DNA from: Pseudomonas cedrina subsp. cedrina
Lineage (GTDB): Bacteria > Pseudomonadota > Gammaproteobacteria > Pseudomonadales > Pseudomonadaceae
Assembly (NCBI RefSeq): GCF_001983175.1
Contig: NZ_MNPW01000002.1
Coordinates: forward strand, 1-64,000
Reading direction: 5' to 3'
DNA length: 64,000 bases
Shown here: positions 25,689 through 35,116 of the stretch, piece by piece
How positions within the stretch are numbered: position 1 is the stretch's first letter
How the letters are laid out: each line of letters starts with the position of its first letter
Made by a program: the position numbers and the translations under genes
The notes under the pieces: generated by a model
What the model saw: only the letters and a program-made list of their open reading frames with translations
Told to the model about the DNA's origin: nothing
The model's database searches: none

Positions 25689-26406
25689 CGGGTACCGCTT
25701 TGGGGTAGGCTTTTTTTGCCCAGGCGATGTCGCCATCGCTCAGGGACCAGGATTCGGACTGGCCCCAGCTTCCGTCGGTCAGATGGGGACTGACTTCGTA
25801 GTGCATGACCGAGTCGCCATCGTAAGGCATGAAGTCGTATTGGCTGGAGCGAGGCAGCGGGAGCACGTTGTTTTGCACCTGTTGCCGGTCCAATCCGTAG
25901 GTACGTCCGAAACTCTCATACACTTTGCCCATATCCCATGGAATGTTGGCATCCGGATGTTGATGAGCGTGATGCGCGCCGAGCATGTGTCCGAATTCGT
26001 GTATCACCGTGTGTGCGAATGCAGGGTCCTGGTGGTCTCGTGGCAGTGACATGGTTGGGTGTGAGGGGAGGGCATCGAGTGCTTCCGTTCCTATTGAGGA
26101 GGAGCCACCCTTTTTGTTGTTTATATTCTGTGTGATGCGCACGTCGCCATCCTCTCCAGAAACAAACTCGAACTTGAGATTGATGTGGGGCAGCCATTCG
26201 CTGGCGGCTTTTTTGACAGCCTGCACGTATTCATCGTCCATGTCATACATGGCGATTTTTATCGTGCTGTTTTGCGGCCAGTATCTGGCGGGTTCGCCAA
26301 TGTTGCGCCGGCTTCTGGAAAGGCGTTCCGCCGAAGCGACGGCATTTTCGGCGGATGAGACCGCCGGCGGGTACTGGAAGGTGGTTTGCGGGGTGGCGCT
26401 TATCAT
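25678..26406 (-). CDS. Metzincin zinc metalloprotease (astacin/matrixin-like)
   Basis: A 242-residue putative protease. The zinc site HExxHxxGxxH is complete (His136, Glu137, His140, Gly143, His146), and a Met-turn 'SVMHY' follows at 199-203, as in astacin-like M12A enzymes. Strand 'WPQNSTIKIAMYD' starts the catalytic domain; the first 40 residues are Ser/Ala/Thr-rich. No Sec signal or lipobox is visible. Start ATG at 26406 has an AGGAGAG site. The gene is visibly richer in A and T than its neighbours and sits between the antiporter and dapC, which I recall as adjacent in P. aeruginosa, so recent acquisition is likely. Its stop lies within the antiporter's 3' end (11-base overlap). Confidence 0.85.
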   Translation of the reverse strand: MISATPQTTFQYPPAVSSAENAVASAERLSRSRRNIGEPARYWPQNSTIKIAMYDMDDEYVQAVKKAASEWLPHINLKFEFVSGEDGDVRITQNINNKKGGSSSIGTEALDALPSHPTMSLPRDHQDPAFAHTVIHEFGHMLGAHHAHQHPDANIPWDMGKVYESFGRTYGLDRQQVQNNVLPLPRSSQYDFMPYDGDSVMHYEVSPHLTDGSWGQSESWSLSDGDIAWAKKAYPKAVPATS

Positions 26407-26530
26407 GAGGCTCTCCTGCGACGTGGGGGACGAATGTATGGATTTATTCGTCCAAGTCGCAGCAAAGTTCCGATCGTATTGCCTGGGCATGTAAGCCCGC
26501 GTTACCTGAGGTTAACGCAGGCCCGCGTGC

Positions 26531-27730
26531 TCAGCGGCGGCGCAGAATGAAATCCCGGATCCGCTGTGCGGCTTCCACGCATTCCGCCAATGGGGCAACC
26601 AGCGCCAGGCGTACACGCCCGGCGCCAGGGTTGACCCCATCCACTTCCCGTGACAGGTACGAGCCCGGCACCACAGTCACATGTTCTTCAACGAACAGGT
26701 CGCGGCAGAACGCGGCGTCGTCGCCATTCACCTTCGGCCACAGGTAGAACCCGCCATCCGGGCTCTGCACGTCCAATACAGGTTTGAGGATCGCCAGCAC
26801 CGCGTCGAATTTTTCGCGGTACAGGTCGCGGTTGGCCAAGACGTGGGCCTCGTCCTGCCAGGCCGCGATGCTGGCCAGTTGGGTTTGCACCGGCATCGCG
26901 CAGCCGTGGTAAGTGCGGTAGAGCAGAAACGCCTTGAGGATTTCGGCGTCGCCAGCCACGAAACCGGAGCGCAGCCCAGGGAGGTTGGAGCGTTTGGACA
27001 GGCTGTGGAACACCACGCAACGCTTGAAATCCTGGCGGCCCAGTTCGACGCAGGCGCTCAGCAGGCCCGGCGGCGGGGTCTGTTCGTCGAAGTACAGCTC
27101 GCTGTAGCACTCGTCGGCGGCGATCACGAAGTCATGTTCGTCGGCCAGGGCGATGAGCTTTTTCAGGGTGTCGACCGGGATCAGTGCGCCGGTCGGGTTG
27201 CCGGGTGAACACAGGAACAGGATCTGGCAGCGTTTCCAGATGTCCGGCGAGACCGCATCGAAATCCGGATTGAAGCCATTGGCGTCCAGGCACGGCAGGT
27301 AGTGCGGCTTGGCTCCGGCCAGGAACGCGGCGCCTTCGTAGATCTGGTAGAACGGGTTCGGGCTGACCACCAGTGCGTCGTCGCCACGGTTGACCACGGT
27401 TTGGGTGAAGGCGAACAGGGCTTCGCGGGTGCCGTTGACGGGCAAAATATTACGCGCCGGGTCGAGCCAGCCCTTGGGCACGTGGAAACGGCGTTCGCAC
27501 CAGGCGCCGATGGCCTCGCGCAATGCGGGAATACCCAAGGTGGTCGGGTAGACGGCCATTTGATCGAGATTGTTGCTCAGCGCTTCTGCCACGAACGTCG
27601 GAGATTTATGCTTGGGTTCGCCGATAGACAGTGCAATCGGGCGTTTATCCGGGTTCGGCGTGACACTGCCGAGCAGGGCGCGCAGTTTCTCGAAGGGGTA
27701 GGGCTGCAGTTGGTTCAGGGCGTTGTTCAT
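26531..27730 (-). CDS. dapC: N-succinyldiaminopimelate aminotransferase DapC
   Basis: A 399-residue fold-type I PLP aminotransferase that makes N-succinyl-diaminopimelate from the keto-acid using glutamate. Seen are 'NPFYQIYEGA', 'LCSPGNPTGA', 'AADECYSELYFD' and the PLP lysine in 'FHSLSKRSNLPGLRSGF'. The ATG at 27730 with an AGAGGT site is chosen over a start eight codons earlier. The DapC assignment is supported by position beside glnD-map and by the presence of dapD and dapE; substrate is otherwise inferred. Confidence 0.9.
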   Translation of the reverse strand: MNNALNQLQPYPFEKLRALLGSVTPNPDKRPIALSIGEPKHKSPTFVAEALSNNLDQMAVYPTTLGIPALREAIGAWCERRFHVPKGWLDPARNILPVNGTREALFAFTQTVVNRGDDALVVSPNPFYQIYEGAAFLAGAKPHYLPCLDANGFNPDFDAVSPDIWKRCQILFLCSPGNPTGALIPVDTLKKLIALADEHDFVIAADECYSELYFDEQTPPPGLLSACVELGRQDFKRCVVFHSLSKRSNLPGLRSGFVAGDAEILKAFLLYRTYHGCAMPVQTQLASIAAWQDEAHVLANRDLYREKFDAVLAILKPVLDVQSPDGGFYLWPKVNGDDAAFCRDLFVEEHVTVVPGSYLSREVDGVNPGAGRVRLALVAPLAECVEAAQRIRDFILRRR

Positions 27731-27760
27731 GTAAACCTCTATTAGGGTAAACACAGACCT

Positions 27761-27850
27761 TGTGGGAGCTGGCTTGCCTGCGATTGCAGTGTGTCAGTCA
27801 TTGGAGATGTTGACTGATCCACCGCTATCGCAGGCAAGCCAGCTCCCACA
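27761..27850. repeat. REP doublet (REPIN-like)
   Basis: Arms 27761-27784 and 27827-27850 are 24-base reverse complements of the TGTGGGAGCTGGCTTGCC family. It lies between glnD and dapC on the minus strand, so it may be transcribed within the map-glnD-dapC message and separate expression of dapC from the upstream genes. Confidence 0.93.
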
Positions 27851-27864
27851 GGGATCGCGTTCAA

Positions 27865-30567
27865 TCAAATGCTCAGGCGCGTCAGTTCGACGCCAGTTTC
27901 CAGGGTCACGCTCAACTGCTGCACGATCGCATCCTGCAGGCGGCGACACAGTTCCGGGTCGGACAACGGCTGGTTGTCGGCATCGGTAATGAAGAACACG
28001 TCTTCCACGCGCTCGCCGAGGGTGGCGATCTTGGCGTTCTGCAGCGACAGGTCGAACTCCAGGAAAATACCGCCGATGCGGGCCAGCAGGCCGGGGCGAT
28101 CCGGGGCGCTGAGTTCCAATACCGTCACCGGGCGCTGGGCGTCATTGGAAATGGTCACCTGAGGCGCAAACGCAAAATGCTTGAGCTGGCGCGGCACCCG
28201 GCGCTGGATGATGGTCGGGTAGTCGTCAGGGTTGCGCAGGGCCTCGGTCAGGCCTTCGCGGATCTTTTTCACACGCGCCGGGTTGTCGCCAATCGACTCG
28301 CCCTCGGTGTCGAGCACGATGTAGGTGTCGAGGGTGAACTGGCTGCTGGAGGTGATGACCCGTGCGTCATGAATGTTGAGGTTGAGCTGGTCCATGGCGG
28401 CCACGGTCACGGCGAAGAAATCATGCTGGTCGGGCGCATAGATGAAGATTTGCGTACCGCCCTCGAACTCGCGCTGCGTGGTTTCCTTGATCAGCACCAG
28501 CGGGCCGCCATCGGCGGGCTGTTGCAGGATCGCGTCGGTGTGCCAGGCCACGTCGCCGGCGGTGTGGCGCAGGAAGTAATCATCGCCCAGTTGCGACCAC
28601 AATTGCTCGACATCGTCCGGGTCGTTGCCGCCGCGCACCAATATATCCAGGGCCGCGCTTTGGGTGCGGCGGATCTGCTCTTCGCGGTCCACCGGGTTTT
28701 CCAGGCCGCGGCGCAAGGCGCGTTTGGTCTCGGTGTACAGCTGGCGCAGCAGGCTGGCGCGCCAGGAGTTCCAGAGCGTCGGGTTGGTGGCGTTGATGTC
28801 GGAGACGGTCAGCACGTAGAGATAATCGAGGTGAGTTTCATCGCCAACAATCTGCGCAAAATCGTGGATCACCTGCGGATCGGACAAGTCTTTGCGCTGG
28901 GCAGTGGTCGACATCACCAGGTGGTTCTGTACCAGCCAGACGATCAGGCGGCTGTCCCACAACGGCAACTGATGGCGCTGGCAGAAGGCCTCGGCATCCA
29001 CCGCGCCAATTTCAGAGTGATCGCCATGCCGGCCCTTGCCGATGTCGTGGTACAGACCGGCCAGGTAGATCAGCTCGGGCTTGGGCAGCTTGGCCATGAG
29101 CTTGCTGGCCAGCGGGAATTTCTCTGACACCTGGGTGTATTGCAGCTTACGCAGGTGCTTGATCAGGTTCAGCGTGTGGGCGTCCACGGTATAAATGTGG
29201 AACAGGTCATGCTGCATCTGCCCGACGATAAAACCGAACTCCGGCAGGTAGCGCCCGAGGATGCCGTAGCGGTTCATGCGCCGCAGGTTGCGGTGGATGC
29301 CGATCTTGCACTTGAACAGCTCGATAAACAGGCTGGTGTTACGGATATCGTTGCGGAAGTCGTCGTCGATCAGGTGTCGGTTTTCCCGCAGCAGGCGAAT
29401 GGTGTCGGCGCGCACGCCTTTGATCTCCGGCTGCTGGGCCATCAGCACGAAGATTTCCAGCATGGCGAACGGCGTGCGGCGGAACACGTTGTCGTTGCGT
29501 GCCTCGATATAGCCGTCGTGCAGCTGGAAGCGCGAATTGATCGGTTGCGGCGGTGCTTCGTCTTCGGGGGCGAGGATCACCTCTTCGAAGTGCTGGATAA
29601 TCAGGTCGCTGAGCTGGGCAATGCTCATGACCACGCGGTAATACTGCTGCATGAAGCTTTCGATGCTGGTCTTTGCGTCTTCGCCCTCAAAACCCAACAA
29701 GGTCGCGATGGAGCGTTGATGGTCGAACAGCAGGCGGTCTTCGGAGCGCCCGGCAAGCATGTGCAGGGCGTAGCGCACTTTCCAGAGGAATTCCTGGGAC
29801 GAGGCCAGCAGGGCGTTTTCGCTCTCCACCAAAAAGCCTTCGCCGGCCAAGGCGCGCAGGTTAAGGGTGCCGTACTGGCGCCTTGCAACCCACAGAATCG
29901 TCTGGATATCGCGCAGCCCGCCCGGTGAGCCCTTGACGTTGGGCTCCAGGTTGTACTCGGTGTCGTTGTACTTGTGGTGCCGGGCCTTCTGCTCGGCCCG
30001 CTTGGCCAGGAAAAAGTCTTTGCTCGGCCACATGTGCGCGGTGCTGGTGACCTCCAGCATGCGCTGGCGCAGGCGCTCGGGGCCGGCGATGGTGCGGCTC
30101 TCCATCAGGTTGGTAATGACCGTCAGGTCGGCGCGGGCCTCCTGGGCGCACTCGTCGACCGAGCGCACGCTTTGGCCGACTTCCAGGCCGATGTCCCACA
30201 ACAGCGTGAGAAAACGCTCGATGGAATCGCGAAAGAGCTCGTGGTCGGCGCTTTCCAGCAGGATCAGCAAGTCGATGTCGGAGTAGGGGTGCAACTCACC
30301 GCGACCGTAGCCGCCGACCGCCACCAGCGCGATGTTGGCGTCTTCGCTCCAACTGAACTGCTCCCAGGCCTTCTGCAGGATGTTGTCAACGAACCAGGCG
30401 CGGTCCTCGATCAGCCGGCGGATGTCCCGGCCGCTGCGAAATCGCGCATCAAGCACCTCGCGGGCCTGGCGGATAGCCTTTTTGAATGCGGCGATGGGGC
30501 TTGCCTTCAAGGCCAGCTCGGCCTGGAACTGGCCACGGTCGAAGAGTTCGGGATCCACCTGGGGCAT
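27865..30567 (-). CDS. glnD: Bifunctional PII uridylyltransferase/uridylyl-removing enzyme GlnD
   Basis: A 900-residue nitrogen sensor that adds UMP to the PII protein at low glutamine and removes it at high glutamine. Domain order: nucleotidyltransferase with '[17 protein letters not shown]' near 83-100 (two catalytic Asp), the GlnD helical linker, an HD hydrolase domain with '[17 protein letters not shown]' near 509, and two C-terminal ACT domains (about 710-790 and 818-900) for glutamine binding. It lies 62 bases downstream of map. Confidence 0.96.
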   Translation of the reverse strand: MPQVDPELFDRGQFQAELALKASPIAAFKKAIRQAREVLDARFRSGRDIRRLIEDRAWFVDNILQKAWEQFSWSEDANIALVAVGGYGRGELHPYSDIDLLILLESADHELFRDSIERFLTLLWDIGLEVGQSVRSVDECAQEARADLTVITNLMESRTIAGPERLRQRMLEVTSTAHMWPSKDFFLAKRAEQKARHHKYNDTEYNLEPNVKGSPGGLRDIQTILWVARRQYGTLNLRALAGEGFLVESENALLASSQEFLWKVRYALHMLAGRSEDRLLFDHQRSIATLLGFEGEDAKTSIESFMQQYYRVVMSIAQLSDLIIQHFEEVILAPEDEAPPQPINSRFQLHDGYIEARNDNVFRRTPFAMLEIFVLMAQQPEIKGVRADTIRLLRENRHLIDDDFRNDIRNTSLFIELFKCKIGIHRNLRRMNRYGILGRYLPEFGFIVGQMQHDLFHIYTVDAHTLNLIKHLRKLQYTQVSEKFPLASKLMAKLPKPELIYLAGLYHDIGKGRHGDHSEIGAVDAEAFCQRHQLPLWDSRLIVWLVQNHLVMSTTAQRKDLSDPQVIHDFAQIVGDETHLDYLYVLTVSDINATNPTLWNSWRASLLRQLYTETKRALRRGLENPVDREEQIRRTQSAALDILVRGGNDPDDVEQLWSQLGDDYFLRHTAGDVAWHTDAILQQPADGGPLVLIKETTQREFEGGTQIFIYAPDQHDFFAVTVAAMDQLNLNIHDARVITSSSQFTLDTYIVLDTEGESIGDNPARVKKIREGLTEALRNPDDYPTIIQRRVPRQLKHFAFAPQVTISNDAQRPVTVLELSAPDRPGLLARIGGIFLEFDLSLQNAKIATLGERVEDVFFITDADNQPLSDPELCRRLQDAIVQQLSVTLETGVELTRLSI

Positions 30568-30629
30568 CGATCGGCTTTCCTTTCTATCTGTCAGTCAGTC
30601 ATTACGCGGTGGGAAAACCTTTCCTGCCT

Positions 30630-31412
30630 TCACGCTGATACGCGTGGGATCGTGTCGTCGGCGCGCAGGGTGAAGATCTCATAGCCGGTTTCGGTCACCA
30701 GCAGGGTGTGTTCCCACTGGGCCGAGAGCTTGCGGTCCTTGGTGATGGCGGTCCAGCCGTCGCCCAGCACCTTGGTGTCGGCCTTGCCCTGGTTGATCAT
30801 CGGCTCGATGGTAAAGGTCATGCCTGCCTTGAGCTCCATGCCGGTGCCGGCGCGGCCGTAGTGCAGGATCTGCGGCTCTTCATGGAATACGGTGCCGATA
30901 CCGTGGCCGCAGAATTCGCGCACCACCGAGAAACCGTTCTTTTCCGCGTGCTTCTGGATCACTTCGCCGATGTCGCCCAGGCGGCAGCCGGGCTTGACGA
31001 TTTCGATGGCCTTGTACATGCATTCCTGGGTGACCTGGGACAAGCGCTCGGCCCACGGCGCAACGGTGCCGACATGGAACATGCGGCTGGTGTCGCCGAA
31101 GTAGCGGTCCTTGATCACGGTGACGTCGATGTTCAGGGTGTCGCCGTCCTTCAGCGGCTTGTCAGCCGGAATCCCGTGGCAGACCACGTGGTTGACCGAG
31201 GTGCAGATCGATTTGGGGAAGCCCTTGTAGTTCAGCGGCGCAGGGATGGCGCCTTGCACGTTGACTATATAGTCGTGGCAGATCTGGTTCAGGGTTTCGG
31301 TGGTGACGCCGGGCTTGACGTGCTCGGCGATCATTTCCAGCACATCGGCGGCCAGTTTGCCGGCAATGCGCATGCCGGCGATGTCTTCGGCGGTTTTCAA
31401 ACTCACGGTCAT
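30630..31412 (-). CDS. map: Type I methionine aminopeptidase
   Basis: A 260-residue dinuclear-metal enzyme that removes the initiator methionine. Metal-site segments are intact: 'NIDVTVIKDRYFGDTSRMF' (two Asp), 'GHGIGTVFHEEP' (His), 'FTIEPM' (Glu) and 'WEHTLLVTE' (Glu). It is divergent from rpsB, which it commonly neighbours in proteobacteria, and leads the glnD and dapC genes. A possible -10 (TAGAAT, 31506-31511 on the minus strand) lies upstream, without a convincing -35. Confidence 0.95.
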   Translation of the reverse strand: MTVSLKTAEDIAGMRIAGKLAADVLEMIAEHVKPGVTTETLNQICHDYIVNVQGAIPAPLNYKGFPKSICTSVNHVVCHGIPADKPLKDGDTLNIDVTVIKDRYFGDTSRMFHVGTVAPWAERLSQVTQECMYKAIEIVKPGCRLGDIGEVIQKHAEKNGFSVVREFCGHGIGTVFHEEPQILHYGRAGTGMELKAGMTFTIEPMINQGKADTKVLGDGWTAITKDRKLSAQWEHTLLVTETGYEIFTLRADDTIPRVSA

Positions 31413-31629
31413 ACAGGCTCTCTCTGGCGTAATACGCCGAAATCAATTCGGTTTACGGGCGTGCGACAAAAGGTTGCAGAATTCGCACAAGCCACAAAAA
31501 ACGCGATTCTAACAGACGATGGCGTCAAATCATGAGCCTCTGATGATCGCTTCTCTCTATGAGGTAGGGGTATGTCGGCTCTATTCAAGGGGTTACATGA
31601 GGGCCGCCGGCGGCAAATGTGATTGCGTG

Positions 31630-31658
31630 TTCCGTTTTAACCGATGCTGTGGTATAAA
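31630..31658 (+). promoter_or_regulatory. Candidate rpsB promoter
   Basis: TTCCGT (31630-31635) and TATAAA (31653-31658) are separated by 17 bases. This predicts a transcript start near 31665 and a leader of about 135 bases ahead of rpsB. The remainder of the 386-base map-rpsB gap (31413-31629) shows no gene; short frames there are not supported. Confidence 0.6.
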
Positions 31659-31689
31659 ATGCGCCGCTTTCCGGGGATACCCCGCAGAG

Positions 31690-31798
31690 CTTAAATCCAC
31701 ACACGTGTCGACACGATGACCTGGGTGCCGGAGGCTTGAAGCCGCTGGTTGGTCATTGGGATACGTGGAGGCCAAACCCGACTTATTAAGGAACTATC
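31690..31798 (+). promoter_or_regulatory. Candidate ribosomal protein S2 leader (autoregulatory)
   Basis: The long rpsB leader can fold: ATGACC (31716-31721) pairs with GGTCAT (31751-31756), and an outer CCAC/ACGTGG pairing (31697-31700 with 31763-31768) encloses it; a GGAGGC loop and a 'TTAAGGAACTATC' ribosome-binding region follow. Gammaproteobacterial rpsB-tsf leaders (the t44 RNA family) bind S2 for feedback control, and this sequence has the right place and a similar 3' end. A covariance-model match was not run. Confidence 0.5.
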
Positions 31799-32536
31799 AT
31801 GTCCCAAGTCAACATGCGCGATATGCTGAAGGCCGGTGTGCACTTCGGCCACCAGACCCGTTACTGGAACCCGAAAATGGGCAAGTACATTTTCGGCGCA
31901 CGTAACAAGATCCACATCATCAACCTTGAAAAAACCCTGCCGATGTTCAACGAAGCTTTGACTTTCGTAGAGCGCCTGGCCCAGGGCAAAAACAAGATTC
32001 TGTTCGTCGGCACCAAGCGTTCCGCTGGCAAGATCGTTGCTGAAGAAGCAGCACGTTGCGGCTCGCCGTACGTCGATCACCGCTGGTTGGGCGGCATGCT
32101 GACCAACTTCAAGACCATCCGTGCTTCCATCAAGCGTCTGCGTGACCTTGAAGTGCAAGCCGAAGACGGTACCTTCGCCAAGCTGACCAAGAAAGAGGCG
32201 CTGATGCGCACTCGCGACCTGGAAAAGCTCGATCGTTCCCTGGGTGGTATCAAGGACATGGGCGGTCTGCCTGACGCACTGTTCGTTATCGACGTTGATC
32301 ACGAGCGCATCGCGATCACCGAAGCCAACAAGCTGGGCATCCCGGTTATCGGCGTAGTCGATACCAACAGCAGCCCGGAAGGCGTTGACTACATCATCCC
32401 AGGCAACGATGACGCAATCCGCGCTATCCAGCTGTACATGGGTTCGATGGCTGACGCTGTAATCCGTGGCCGCAACCACGTTGCTGGTGGTACCGAGCAG
32501 TTCGTTGAAGAAGCTCCGGTAGCTGCCGCTGAGTAA
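31799..32536 (+). CDS. rpsB: 30S ribosomal protein S2
   Basis: A 245-residue small-subunit ribosomal protein. The N-terminal '[19 protein letters not shown]' and '[14 protein letters not shown]' blocks are typical of bacterial S2. It is preceded by AAGGAACTATC, and codon use is strongly biased as expected for a highly expressed gene. It heads the rpsB-tsf pair; a hairpin with T-tract follows the stop and probably gives partial termination before tsf. Confidence 0.98.
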   Translation: MSQVNMRDMLKAGVHFGHQTRYWNPKMGKYIFGARNKIHIINLEKTLPMFNEALTFVERLAQGKNKILFVGTKRSAGKIVAEEAARCGSPYVDHRWLGGMLTNFKTIRASIKRLRDLEVQAEDGTFAKLTKKEALMRTRDLEKLDRSLGGIKDMGGLPDALFVIDVDHERIAITEANKLGIPVIGVVDTNSSPEGVDYIIPGNDDAIRAIQLYMGSMADAVIRGRNHVAGGTEQFVEEAPVAAAE

Positions 32537-32562
32537 CTGACGCCCTGGCGTTGACTCAGTAA

Positions 32563-32591
32563 GCAAAAAGGGGGCTTGGCCCCCTTTTTGC
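32563..32591. terminator. Intrinsic terminator/attenuator between rpsB and tsf
   Basis: A perfect 12-base-pair stem (GCAAAAAGGGGG / CCCCCTTTTTGC) with a 5-base loop, whose 3' arm ends in five T residues. Because tsf follows on the same strand, it probably sets the S2 to EF-Ts ratio by partial termination. The A-tract on the 5' arm makes it potentially bidirectional. Confidence 0.85.
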
Positions 32592-32727
32592 CACCTCGAA
32601 AACCATTTGTCGGCAGCGCAGCTACATCATCTGTAACGTGCAGCGGCCTACAAGGGTGATTCGGGAAGAATTGATCGCCCGTTTGATCGGGTGGAATGGT
32701 TGAAAACCTATCCAAGAGGATTTTGAA

Positions 32728-33591
32728 ATGGCAGAGATTACTGCAGCGTTGGTCAAAGAACTGCGTGAGCGTACCGGCGAAGGCATGATGGATTGCAAAA
32801 AGGCCTTGACCAAGGCCGGCGGCGACATCGAAAAAGCCATCGACGACATGCGTGCTTCCGGCGCCATCAAGGCTGCCAAGAAAGCAGGCAACGTAGCGGC
32901 TGAAGGCGCTATCGCTCTGAAAGAAGACGGCAAATCCGCCGTTCTGCTGGAAGTGAACTCCCAGACCGACTTCCTGGCTCTGCAGGACGACTTCAAGGCA
33001 TTTGTTGCTGCAAGCGTTGAAAAAGCGTTTGCCGACAAACTGACTGACGCCGCTCCGCTGATCGAAGCTCAAGAAGCGGATCGCCTGGTACTGGTCGGCA
33101 AGGTTGGCGAAAACGTCAACATCCGTCGCCTGGTTCGCGTTGAAGGTGACGTAGTTGGTGGTTACCTGCACGGCAACAAGATCGGTGTAGCGGTTGTTCT
33201 GAAGGGCGGCACCGTTGAGCTGGCCAAAGACATCGCTATGCACGTAGCGGCCAGCAACCCTGAGTTCCTGCTGCCTTCGGAAGTGTCCGCTGACGCAATC
33301 GAACGTGAAAAAGCTGTGTTCCTGAGCCTGAACGCCGACAAGATCGCCGGCAAGCCAGAGAACATCGTTGAAAACATGATCAAGGGCCGTATCAGCAAGT
33401 TCCTGGCTGAAGCGAGCCTGGTTGAGCAGGCGTTCGTCAAGAACCCTGAAATCAAGGTCGGCGAACTGGCCAAGAAAGCCGGTGCTGAAATCGTTTCCTT
33501 CACTTACTTCAAAGTAGGCGAAGGCATCGAGAAGCCGGTCGACAACTTCGCTGAAGAAGTTGCCGCCCAGCTGGCTGCCGCCAAGCAATAA
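32728..33591 (+). CDS. tsf: Translation elongation factor Ts
   Basis: A 287-residue guanine-nucleotide exchange factor for EF-Tu. It starts with the UBA-like domain ('LVKELRERTGEGMMDCKKAL'), followed by the core containing the EF-Tu contact motif 'NSQTDFLA' and the dimerisation domain. An AAGAGGA site precedes the ATG. Codon bias is strong. It lies downstream of rpsB past a probable attenuator and is followed by a terminator. Confidence 0.98.
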   Translation: MAEITAALVKELRERTGEGMMDCKKALTKAGGDIEKAIDDMRASGAIKAAKKAGNVAAEGAIALKEDGKSAVLLEVNSQTDFLALQDDFKAFVAASVEKAFADKLTDAAPLIEAQEADRLVLVGKVGENVNIRRLVRVEGDVVGGYLHGNKIGVAVVLKGGTVELAKDIAMHVAASNPEFLLPSEVSADAIEREKAVFLSLNADKIAGKPENIVENMIKGRISKFLAEASLVEQAFVKNPEIKVGELAKKAGAEIVSFTYFKVGEGIEKPVDNFAEEVAAQLAAAKQ

Positions 33592-33612
33592 GACAGTTTC
33601 CAACTGTCGCCC

Positions 33613-33649
33613 GAAAGAGGCTGCCCGCTTACGCGCGCAGCCTCTTTTC
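33613..33649. terminator. Intrinsic terminator after tsf
   Basis: GAAAGAGGCTGC pairs with GCAGCCTCTTTTC around a 12-base loop. The short T-run on the 3' arm fits rho-independent termination of the rpsB-tsf transcript. A second structured region follows before pyrH. Confidence 0.75.
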
Positions 33650-33683
33650 AAATGGGAGGGCCGATTTTGATTGGCTTCCCTTC

Positions 33684-33759
33684 GGAACTGGCTTACAAAG
33701 CCGTGTTCCGATGGCGCTGTAGCAGCGTCCGCTGGAGTGAACGCAAGCCGTAAACGGCT
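33684..33759 (+). promoter_or_regulatory. Three consecutive hairpins in the pyrH leader
   Basis: Between the tsf terminator and pyrH are three stems: 33684-33709 (GGAACTGGCTT against AAGCCGTGTTCC), 33715-33727 (CGCTG/CAGCG with a TAG loop) and 33746-33759 (AGCCGT/ACGGCT). No consensus promoter is obvious here. They could be a regulated leader of the pyrH-frr operon. Confidence 0.45.
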
Positions 33760-33801
33760 CGCCATGAATTTTTAAAAAATACGCCGCAGGAGAGATTCGC
33801 A

Positions 33802-34545
33802 ATGGCTCAGCAGGGCAGTGGTTATCAGGCTCGCTATAAACGCATTCTACTCAAGCTTAGCGGCGAGGCCCTGATGGGCTCGGAAGAGTTCGGGATCGAT
33901 CCCAAGGTACTCGACCGCATGGCGCTGGAAGTCGGCCAACTGGTCGGCATCGGCGTACAGGTCGGCCTGGTGATCGGCGGCGGCAACCTGTTCCGTGGCG
34001 CGGCACTGAGTGCGGCCGGCATGGATCGGGTTACCGGCGACCACATGGGCATGCTGGCCACTGTGATGAACGCCCTGGCCATGCGCGACGCCCTGGAGCG
34101 TGCCAATATCTCGGCTATCGTGATGTCGGCTATTTCCATGGTGGGTGTGACCGATCACTATGATCGCCGCAAAGCCATGCGCCACCTGAACGCCAAGGAA
34201 GTGGTGATCTTCGCCGCCGGCACGGGTAACCCGTTCTTTACCACCGACTCGGCGGCGTGCCTGCGCGCGATCGAAATCGACGCCGATGTGGTGCTCAAGG
34301 CCACCAAGGTGGATGGCGTATACACCGCAGATCCGTTCAAAGACCCGCATGCCGAGAAGTTCGATCATCTGACCTACGATGAAGTACTGGATCGCAAGCT
34401 GGGCGTGATGGACCTGACGGCTATCTGCCTGTGCCGCGACCACAAGATGCCGTTGCGCGTATTTAACATGAACAAGCCCGGCGCCCTGCTGAATATCGTA
34501 CACGGCGGCGCAGAAGGGACTCTGATCGAGGAAGGCCAACAATGA
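33802..34545 (+). CDS. pyrH: UMP kinase PyrH
   Basis: A 247-residue hexameric bacterial UMP kinase of the amino-acid kinase fold that makes UDP. Seen are '[13 protein letters not shown]', '[12 protein letters not shown]', '[15 protein letters not shown]' and '[14 protein letters not shown]'. An AGGAGAG site precedes the ATG. Its last codons overlap frr (ATGA), indicating coupling of UMP kinase with ribosome recycling factor, as in many gammaproteobacteria. Confidence 0.97.
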   Translation: MAQQGSGYQARYKRILLKLSGEALMGSEEFGIDPKVLDRMALEVGQLVGIGVQVGLVIGGGNLFRGAALSAAGMDRVTGDHMGMLATVMNALAMRDALERANISAIVMSAISMVGVTDHYDRRKAMRHLNAKEVVIFAAGTGNPFFTTDSAACLRAIEIDADVVLKATKVDGVYTADPFKDPHAEKFDHLTYDEVLDRKLGVMDLTAICLCRDHKMPLRVFNMNKPGALLNIVHGGAEGTLIEEGQQ

Positions 34546-35099
34546 TCAACGAAATCAAGAAAGACGCTCAAGAGCGTATGCAGAAATCCCTGGACTCCCT
34601 GAACCATGCATTTGGTCAGATTCGTACAGGCAAGGCTCACCCCAGCATCCTGGGTAGCGTGATGGTGCCGTACTACGGCGCAGATACCTCCATCACCCAA
34701 GTAGCCAACATCACCGTAAAAGACTCGCGCACCCTGCAGGTCGTGGCCTTCGAGCGCAACATGCTCGGCGCCGTCGACAAGGCCATCCAGAGCGCGGGCC
34801 TGAACCTCAACCCGACCAACCTGGGCGAGTTGCTGCTGATCTCCATGCCGGCGCTGACCGAAGAAACCCGCAAGGGCTTCACCAAGCAGGCCCGCAGTGC
34901 AGCCGAAGATGCGCGCGTTGCCGTGCGCAACATCCGTCGCGATGCGCTGGGCGACCTGAAGAAGCTGGTCAAGGACAAGGAGATCAGCGAAGACGAAGAG
35001 CGTCGTGCGGTTGCTGATATCGACAAGTTGACCAAGGACGCCGAGGCCCAGATCACCAAGGCCACGGAAGAAAAAGAAAAGGACCTGATGGCCGTATAA
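34542..35099 (+). CDS. frr: Ribosome recycling factor
   Basis: A 185-residue factor that, with EF-G, splits the post-termination ribosome. It shows the standard layout: helix 1 '[25 protein letters not shown]', the small beta domain with '[14 protein letters not shown]', and the long C-terminal helices ('[15 protein letters not shown]'). The start codon overlaps pyrH. uppS follows after 17 bases. Confidence 0.97.
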   Translation: MINEIKKDAQERMQKSLDSLNHAFGQIRTGKAHPSILGSVMVPYYGADTSITQVANITVKDSRTLQVVAFERNMLGAVDKAIQSAGLNLNPTNLGELLLISMPALTEETRKGFTKQARSAAEDARVAVRNIRRDALGDLKKLVKDKEISEDEERRAVADIDKLTKDAEAQITKATEEKEKDLMAV

Positions 35100-35116
35100 G
35101 GGGTCAGGAAGCCTTC

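Noticed and set aside
31519..31719. 66-codon frame between map and rpsB
   Set aside because: It runs over the rpsB promoter and leader, has no ribosome-binding site and an odd composition.
32389..33765. 458-codon frame antisense to rpsB end and tsf
   Set aside because: Shadow of highly biased ribosomal and EF-Ts codons; crosses both terminators.
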